Positions 58,972 through 64,000 of a DNA stretch of 64,000 nt are shown piece after piece (position 1 is the first letter of the stretch; the number at the start of each line of letters is the position of its first letter). The DNA comes from Streptococcus mitis subsp. hohhotensis (GTDB lineage Bacteria > Bacillota > Bacilli > Lactobacillales > Streptococcaceae). The stretch is from positions 620,001 through 684,000 of the forward strand of contig NZ_JPFZ01000009.1 in the NCBI RefSeq assembly GCF_000722775.1, in the 5' to 3' direction. The translations under genes and the position numbers were made by a program. Below the pieces are notes generated by a model. The model searched no databases and was not told the DNA's origin. It worked only from the letters and a program-made list of their open reading frames with translations.

Positions 58972-59028
58972 GACTATTGTTCGTCATCTAATAAATTGTT
59001 GCTATTTCCAAAAAAATTGAAAATGATT

Positions 59029-59973
59029 CTACTGTTTTACAACTTTAAAACGATCAATCAGAACAGCAATTAAAATTACAACTCCTTTTACTACTTGCTG
59101 CCAAAATGCTGACACACCGATAATATTAAGTCCATTATTCAAAACCCCAATAATTAAAGCACCTATTAAGGTCCCCAGTATACGACCTTTACCTCCTGAT
59201 AATGAGGTTCCCCCAAGAACAACAGCTGCAATAGCATCCATTTCATAACTAGCACCTGCTGTTGGTTGAGCAGAACTTAAGCGTGATGTTATAATCAATC
59301 CAGAAATTGAAGCCATCATACCTGAAATTGAATAAATGATAATTTTCACTTTATTTAGTTTCACACCTGATATATATGCTGCTTTTTCATTCCCCCCTAT
59401 AGCATACACAGATTTACCAAATGCTGTTTTATGAAGTAAAACATATAAAACAATAAATACAATAAACATAATAATTACAGGAAATGGAATTCCGACTATG
59501 TAACCTTGCCCCAAAAATTGAAATAAGAATGTATCACTTAATCCTTTTGTAATAGGATTCCCATTTGTATAAACAAGTGTTGCGCCTCTAAAAATAGTCA
59601 TAGTTGCTAAAGTAACGATAAATGGAGCTAATTTCCCGTAGGAAATCAATAAACCATTCATCATCCCCAGAATGCAACCCAAAATTAAAGAGATGAGAAT
59701 TGCTAATGTAACAGGCATTCCAGATCCTAATAGGCCAGCTGTGAGCGCACTGGATAAGGCTAAAATTGATCCAACTGATAAATCAATTCCACCTGTTAGA
59801 ATAACAAAAGTCATTCCAAAAGCGATCAGTGCATTTGATGTTACTTGCAATAGTAAATTTAACAGATTATTTGCTGTTAAAAAATTTGAATTGATAATAG
59901 TGATGACAGCCATTAAAATTATCAATGCTATTACTGTTGTCAATTCTGACATATACTTCATAGTATTTTTCAC
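59029..59973 (-). CDS. rbsC: Ribose ABC transporter permease
   Basis: 314 aa, highly hydrophobic, about eight to ten membrane segments. ALIAFGMTFVILTGGIDLSVGSILALSS and GASYEMDAIAAVVLGGTSLSGGKG (in pieces) are the RbsC/XylH family signatures. It begins one base after rbsA ends. Confidence 0.94.
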   Translation of the reverse strand: MKNTMKYMSELTTVIALIILMAVITIINSNFLTANNLLNLLLQVTSNALIAFGMTFVILTGGIDLSVGSILALSSALTAGLLGSGMPVTLAILISLILGCILGMMNGLLISYGKLAPFIVTLATMTIFRGATLVYTNGNPITKGLSDTFLFQFLGQGYIVGIPFPVIIMFIVFIVLYVLLHKTAFGKSVYAIGGNEKAAYISGVKLNKVKIIIYSISGMMASISGLIITSRLSSAQPTAGASYEMDAIAAVVLGGTSLSGGKGRILGTLIGALIIGVLNNGLNIIGVSAFWQQVVKGVVILIAVLIDRFKVVKQ

Positions 59974-59974
59974 A

Positions 59975-61453
59975 CTATTGTCCTCCTGTAGCTAGTTGCA
60001 TAACTTTTTCTTGTGTAGCTTCTCGACGTGTTAATTCCCCACTAATTCTACCTTCATGCATGACCATAATGCGATCACTGACTCCAATCACTTCTGGTAA
60101 ATCTGAAGAGACCATAATAATCGGTACACCTCGTTCAGCCAATTCATTCATTAATTGGTAAATTTCACGCTTAGCTCCAACATCTACCCCACGAGTTGGC
60201 TCATCTAAAATCAGTACTTTTGGTGCAATACCTATCCATTTTGCTAAAACTACTTTCTGTTGGTTACCACCAGAAAGTGTTCCAACTTCCTTATCTGGAT
60301 AACCTGATTTAATTCGTAGCCTATCAATTAAACGTTGTACAAATATATCACTTGTTTTATTATCGAAAATGCCATTTTTAACAAAATCACGAGTATTAGG
60401 TAAAGTCATATTATCTTTAATAGAAAAATCTAAAATCAATCCCTCATCTTTACGATCTTCTGTTAAGAAACCAATTCCATGCTTAATTGCTTCAAAAGGA
60501 TTTTTAATTATCAGTTGTTCTTCGTTTATTATAATTTGACCAGATTTTAAAGAATCAATTCCAAAAATTGCTCGCATTATTTCAGTACGACCAGCACCCA
60601 TCAAACCAGAAAAACCAAGAATTTCCCCTTGACGTACATAGAAAGAAATATCCGTAAAAGCATCACCAGAAAGATTCTTAGCTTGAAAAACAATATTCCC
60701 AATCTCAGCCTTTTTTTCTGGATAATAATCTTCTAATTCACGACCTACCATCTTCTGAACTAATTCATCCGCATTAGTTAAGTTCGTTTTCTTGGTATCA
60801 ATTACAAACCCATCCCTCATAACAGTTATAAGATCTGTAATCTTAAAGATTTCTTCCATCCGATGTGAAATATACACAATACCTACACCATCAGATTTTA
60901 ATCCTTCTATCACTTTAAAAAGTGTTTCAGTTTCACGATCAGTTAAAGCTGCTGTGGGTTCATCCATAATTAACAAGGAAACTTCTGATAATAAACATTT
61001 TGCTATTTCTATCATTTGTTGTTGTCCGACTGATAATTGACCAATGATTGCATCAAGAGGAATAGAGATATTAAGACGTTTAAATGCTTCTTTAGCTTTC
61101 CTTTCCATACTAGCTTTATCTAAAAACCCAATCGAATTTTTTATTTCTCTTCCTAAAAAAAGATTATCAAGTACAGTCATATCTGGCCAAGTATTCATTT
61201 CTTGATGAATAAAACTCAGTCCAAACCGTTCTGCCTCTTGAGGATTAGAAAATGTTTTTTCTTTTCCATCAATAAAAATAGTTCCTGAAGTAGCTGGAAA
61301 AAGTCCAGTTAAAATATTCATTAAGGTTGATTTGCCTGCACCATTCTCTCCCATTAAAGCATGAACTTCTCCTGAATTAAGAACCAAATCAATACTTTCT
61401 AAAACACGATTATTCCCAAAAGATTTTGAAATGTTCTTCATTTCAATTTTCAT
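59975..61453 (-). CDS. rbsA: Ribose ABC transporter ATP-binding protein (two domains)
   Basis: 492 aa from the ATG at 61453, which has AAGGGGG upstream; a TTG two codons earlier is less likely. First ATPase: GENGAGKSTLMNILTG, QLSVGQQQMIEIA, DEPTAAL. Second: SGLMGAGRTEIMRAIFG, TLSGGNQQKVVLAKW, DEPTRGVDVGAK; its Walker A is degenerate (AGRTE instead of GKS/T), normal in this family. Confidence 0.95.
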   Translation of the reverse strand: MKIEMKNISKSFGNNRVLESIDLVLNSGEVHALMGENGAGKSTLMNILTGLFPATSGTIFIDGKEKTFSNPQEAERFGLSFIHQEMNTWPDMTVLDNLFLGREIKNSIGFLDKASMERKAKEAFKRLNISIPLDAIIGQLSVGQQQMIEIAKCLLSEVSLLIMDEPTAALTDRETETLFKVIEGLKSDGVGIVYISHRMEEIFKITDLITVMRDGFVIDTKKTNLTNADELVQKMVGRELEDYYPEKKAEIGNIVFQAKNLSGDAFTDISFYVRQGEILGFSGLMGAGRTEIMRAIFGIDSLKSGQIIINEEQLIIKNPFEAIKHGIGFLTEDRKDEGLILDFSIKDNMTLPNTRDFVKNGIFDNKTSDIFVQRLIDRLRIKSGYPDKEVGTLSGGNQQKVVLAKWIGIAPKVLILDEPTRGVDVGAKREIYQLMNELAERGVPIIMVSSDLPEVIGVSDRIMVMHEGRISGELTRREATQEKVMQLATGGQ

Positions 61454-61466
61454 AGGCAACCCCCTT

Positions 61467-61865
61467 CTAAATAATAACTCCTGATTGCAAGATTATATTC
61501 GAATATGGTGTATCTTCCCCAGTGCGAATAACTGCCTTAACTTTAGTATTCATAGCTTTCAATTCTTCATGACTAATATATTCAATAATTATATTCGATC
61601 CTAAAAGATCTAGAACTGCTTGCCACTGTTCTTTGTTTTTTTCCTTAATTTCTTCTGCTAAGAAAATTTTTTCAATAAGTACATGATCTGAATATTCTTT
61701 TAAAACTTCTAAAAAACTTGGACTGCCTTTTCTTAATGCTAAATCAATTTTATCAACACCTTTTGGAACTGGCAATCCTAAATCTCCGATACAAACCAAA
61801 TCCATATGACCTAAATCATCAGCTAGTTTTGCTATATTACTATTTAAAATCCCATATTTCTTCAT
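61467..61865 (-). CDS. rbsD: D-ribose pyranase
   Basis: Interconverts beta-pyranose and beta-furanose ribose so ribokinase gets the furanose. 132 aa: MKKYGILNSNIAKLADDLGHMD with the catalytic histidine, GLPVPKGVDKIDLAL and the C-terminal IRTGEDTPYSNIILQSGV. Its start overlaps the end of rbsK by 26 nt. Confidence 0.95.
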   Translation of the reverse strand: MKKYGILNSNIAKLADDLGHMDLVCIGDLGLPVPKGVDKIDLALRKGSPSFLEVLKEYSDHVLIEKIFLAEEIKEKNKEQWQAVLDLLGSNIIIEYISHEELKAMNTKVKAVIRTGEDTPYSNIILQSGVII

Positions 61866-62751
61866 ATCCTGAATGCTCCTTTATTTCTTTCAAACTCGGC
61901 ATGCCTCCTTGCGCTCCAAATCTTTGAACAGAAAGATGTGAAGCAATCGTTGCAAAGGACAATGCAACATTCATCTCTTTTCCTTTTGAGATAGCATAAG
62001 CAAAAGCACCATTAAACGTATCTCCTGCTCCTGTAGTATCAACTACTTCTGCTTTTATAGCAGGAATCTTCTGAACTGCTGTCCCATCATAATAAATAGA
62101 ACCTTCAACTCCTAATGTCACAATCATTTTATTAGGATAAATTTTAATAATTTCTTCTAATTTCTTATCTGGAAAAAGCTCTGAACATTCATGCTCATTA
62201 GGAGTAATAAAATCACAAAAAGGAATCATCTCTATGTCTGTTTCTCTAACTGGTGCAGGATTGTAAAGTACCTTAACTTTATTTTCTTGACAAAATTTAG
62301 CTATAGATAAGTTGGCTTCATGTGGTATTTCATTTTGTAATACAACAATACTTGCATCACTAATCAATTCCCACTCATTTTTCCAATCATTTGTTTTAAC
62401 TAAATTATTCGCTCCGGGATAATAAATAATCCTATTATCACCTCCATATAAAGTAATTTGTGCAACTCCTGTAGATTGTGGTACCGTTCCCACATATTCT
62501 ATAGAAATATTATTATTTTGCAGATTGCTTAGTAAATCTGCTGAAAAAATATCTTCCCCAACGTCCCCAAATATGTAAATATTATCTTCTACACTGGATA
62601 ATCTACCAATAGCTACAGCCTGATTTGCACCTTTTCCACCTGGAACTATATTAAATGAATCCCCAAAAATCGTTTCACCTCCTTCTGGAATCCTTTTTGT
62701 TCTCATAACTAAGTCCATTGAAATGCTTCCAACAACAACAATTTTACTCAT
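61840..62751 (-). CDS. rbsK: Ribokinase
   Basis: Phosphorylates ribose to ribose 5-phosphate. 303 aa PfkB-family: GSISMDLVMRTKRIPEGGET, VPGGKGANQAVAIGRL, and the active-site signature VDTTGAGDTFNGAFAYA. It overlaps the rbsR frame by 4 nt (ATGA) and rbsD by 26. Confidence 0.96.
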   Translation of the reverse strand: MSKIVVVGSISMDLVMRTKRIPEGGETIFGDSFNIVPGGKGANQAVAIGRLSSVEDNIYIFGDVGEDIFSADLLSNLQNNNISIEYVGTVPQSTGVAQITLYGGDNRIIYYPGANNLVKTNDWKNEWELISDASIVVLQNEIPHEANLSIAKFCQENKVKVLYNPAPVRETDIEMIPFCDFITPNEHECSELFPDKKLEEIIKIYPNKMIVTLGVEGSIYYDGTAVQKIPAIKAEVVDTTGAGDTFNGAFAYAISKGKEMNVALSFATIASHLSVQRFGAQGGMPSLKEIKEHSGYEEIWDFK

Positions 62752-63545
62752 TTCTTTCTCCTTAATGTATTTCTTTCTATGTACCTAACAGGGAGTTTAA
62801 TTTTAGCTTCATCTATAGAGAACTTATTTGCCATATTATAGATTAGCTTTGCAGCCTGTTCTCCCATTTTATATGATGATTGGTGGATAGTTGATAAAGA
62901 AGGATAAATAAATTGACTAAGTACAATATCATCATAACCAATGATTTGAATATCATCTGGAATTTTTTTCCCAATTGCTAAAATTTCATGAATATAAGCT
63001 ATCGCATGAATATCAGAAGGTGCTATAATACTATCAATATTTGGATTTCTTTTTAGATTCTCTTTAGCTTCTTTTTGAATTTTTTCAAAGTCAAACGTTT
63101 CACTTTCTTCAATACAAATCTCTAAAGATTTATTGCTCAAATAGTTTAAACTGGCTTCAAATCGTTCCGCAATGTTCTCAGCTTTATCATCTAAAACTTT
63201 AATAATCATAACTTGCTTAGCGCCAGCATTCCAAATTGCTTTAGCAGCCAAACGTCCACCCAACTGATTATCAGAAAAAACACCATAGCCTGTATCTTTA
63301 CTAATCCGGTCAACCACAACAACAGGTAATGTTAGATTTGGAAATTCCTTTGTAAAGTCAAGTGTTGTTATAATACCAGCTGCATTTGTTTTTAACAAAA
63401 GGTTTATATATTCTTCTAACGAATCATGATCTGAAATAGTACCAACCATAATCCTATAACCTTTATCTTTCAAATATGATTCGGCTCCTCGAACCAATCT
63501 TGGGAAGAAGGGATTAGAAATATCTGGCAATAAGAGTCCTACCAT
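62748..63545 (-). pseudogene. rbsR: rbsR, effector-binding part after a frameshift
   Basis: 265 codons that encode the sugar-binding domain of a LacI-family regulator (VGLLLPDISNPFFPRLVRG, VVVVDRISKDTGYGVFSDN, IGYDDIVLSQFIYPSLSTI). It cannot bind DNA alone. An ATG at 63545 overlaps the stop of the upstream part (ATGGTAG), so translational restart may produce it. Adding one A to the A7 run at 63550-63556 would join it to the N-terminal part as KTKKNQMVGLLLPD. Confidence 0.88.
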
Positions 63546-63724
63546 TTGATTTTTTTAGTTTTTAAAGATTGTGCTAATACATTTGGTGTGTAATTTAATT
63601 TCTTGATAGCATTTTTTATCTTTTCTCTCGCATCATCTCCGACATAGCCTTTTTTCGAAATATATCTTGAAACTGTTGACTTTGATACTCCAGCTTCTTC
63701 AGCAACCTGTTTTATTGTAGTCAT
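63539..63724 (-). pseudogene. rbsR: rbsR, DNA-binding part ending at a frameshift
   Basis: 61 codons from the ATG at 63724 (GGAGG four bases before; a GTG one codon earlier is too close). It contains the full LacI helix-turn-helix IKQVAEEAGVSKSTVSRYIS and hinge-type KLNYTPNVLAQSLKTKK, then IKW and a TAG. In an intact regulator the frame would go on into the sugar-binding domain. The break is at A7. A short DNA-binding peptide without dimerisation is expected to be weak, so the operon may be unregulated by RbsR. Confidence 0.88.
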
Positions 63725-63745
63725 CACTCCTCCTTTTTATATTGT

Positions 63746-63756
63746 GGAACCGTTCC
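63746..63756 (-). promoter_or_regulatory. Palindromic RbsR operator
   Basis: GGAAC-C-GTTCC is an 11-base palindrome of LacI type between the -10 and the rbsR start, where repressor binding would block transcription. The link to RbsR is by position. Confidence 0.65.
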
Positions 63757-63765
63757 CTTATGTAT

Positions 63766-63794
63766 ATAGTAAGCGTTTTCTTTGTTTTTGTCAA
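63766..63794 (-). promoter_or_regulatory. rbs operon promoter
   Basis: On the minus strand TTGACA (63789-63794), 17 nt, TACTAT (63766-63771). Confidence 0.75.
63769..63780 (-). promoter_or_regulatory. cre-like CcpA site in the rbs promoter
   Basis: GAAAACGCTTAC fits the core of the cre consensus TGWNANCGNTNWCA, except its outermost bases. It overlaps the -10 and spacer, so CcpA binding would repress the operon when a preferred sugar is present. Confidence 0.65.
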
Positions 63795-63872
63795 TACTTT
63801 TTTAGAAATATTTTAAATTTATTTCAGAGTATATATGTTTTTTCCTAATCTTCTATTACTATTAGACAGAAA
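63795..63872. other. Spacer between the rbs promoter and the right border repeat
   Basis: AT-rich, no gene or known repeat seen; it contains the junction of the island. Confidence 0.3.
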
Positions 63873-63938
63873 ACACAACAAGACCTCCACTATATCGAGG
63901 AGGCCTTGGATCAACTTGGTTATTTAGTAAAAGACTAA
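63873..63938 (+). pseudogene. niaR 3' end fragment, right copy
   Basis: Twenty-one codons, TQQDLHYIEEALDQLGYLVKD and stop, matching the C-terminus of niaR (57230-57745) exactly in protein. There is no upstream domain, so it is a stub made by the duplication that brackets the rbs operon. Confidence 0.85.
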
Positions 63939-64000
63939 AAAATCTCTTTCTCCCAGCCATCTTCTGTACAGTGGCGGTAGAAAAACTCCGACTTGTCCGG
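63935..64000 (-). CDS. C-terminal end of the gene convergent with niaR (partial)
   Basis: A minus-strand frame that enters from the right edge and ends in DKSEFFYRHCTEDGWEKEIF and a TAG. It is homologous to the remnant at 57742-57930 and is probably the intact original neighbour of niaR. Function not recognised from 21 codons. Confidence 0.65.
   Translation of the reverse strand, partial: PDKSEFFYRHCTEDGWEKEIF

Larger units (their letters stand above)
63873..64000 (+). repeat. Direct repeat, right border of the rbs island
   Basis: Second copy of 57680-57807, about 83% identical overall with the first 41 bases identical; offset 6193 bp. It continues to, and possibly past, the window edge. 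Confidence 0.85.

Noticed and set aside
57960-63727. rbs island as a transposon or IS-borne unit
   Set aside because: No transposase, integrase or terminal inverted repeats; borders are diverged homologous sequence, not short target duplications.

Overview
The window reads as low-GC Firmicute DNA from a mitis-group Streptococcus, in or close to the S. mitis / S. pneumoniae complex. The evidence is the gene content: an IgA1 protease with an N-terminal sorting signal beside a ZmpB-like paralogue, RexB-RexA, a polyhistidine-triad protein behind a zinc-binding lipoprotein, Pmp23, three BOX repeats, a preQ1-II riboswitch in front of queT and a cin-box-like site in front of radC. The rbs operon is not something I expect at this place in reference pneumococci, so S. 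mitis or a relative is a better guess than S. pneumoniae itself. That species call is inference.

Layout. 1-9017 (minus) is a tandem pair of M26 zinc metalloproteases: the complete iga (2065 aa), followed after 41 nt by a second, ZmpB-like gene that runs off the left edge. Both carry long proline/glutamate-rich repeats, and one 17-residue unit is shared between them. 9261-17378 (minus) is rexB-rexA plus a conserved gene broken by a frameshift. 17508-25392 (minus) holds a CPBP protease, a Pht protein with an internal duplication, the zinc lipoprotein AdcAII under an AdcR-type operator, a BOX element, an APC permease and a secreted DUF1002 protein. 25466-32396 (minus) is a tightly packed operon tdk, GNAT, prfA, prmC, sua5, rimI-like, glyA, nucleoid-associated protein, pmp23, centred on translation and one-carbon metabolism.

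32520-44640 holds mostly single core genes: a 4-OT tautomerase, mnmE, dapA and asd, a stand-alone small RNA in front of asd, tRNA-Thr, queT, mscL, a lone ferrochelatase, pepT, and an overlapping relQ-nadK-rlu group followed by pta. 44769-50217 runs CYTH, prs, nifS, two small DUF genes, rex and a class I glutamine amidotransferase, then a convergent radC. pcrA and fhs follow on the minus strand. 54714-57745 (plus) is a cofactor-vitamin cluster: coaB, coaC, panT, niaX, niaR.

57931-63872 is a complete ribose operon (rbsR-K-D-A-C-B, minus strand) inserted directly behind niaR. It is bracketed by diverged direct copies of the niaR 3' end plus the end of the neighbouring convergent gene, so it looks like an acquired island. 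Its regulator gene rbsR is split by a frameshift at an A7 run, although its promoter keeps a palindromic operator and a cre-like site. I saw no CRISPR array, phage, IS element or obvious defence system. The most notable points are the tandem repeat-sharing proteases, the rbs island with its broken regulator, the independent RNA in front of asd, the Pht duplication and the second frameshifted gene.
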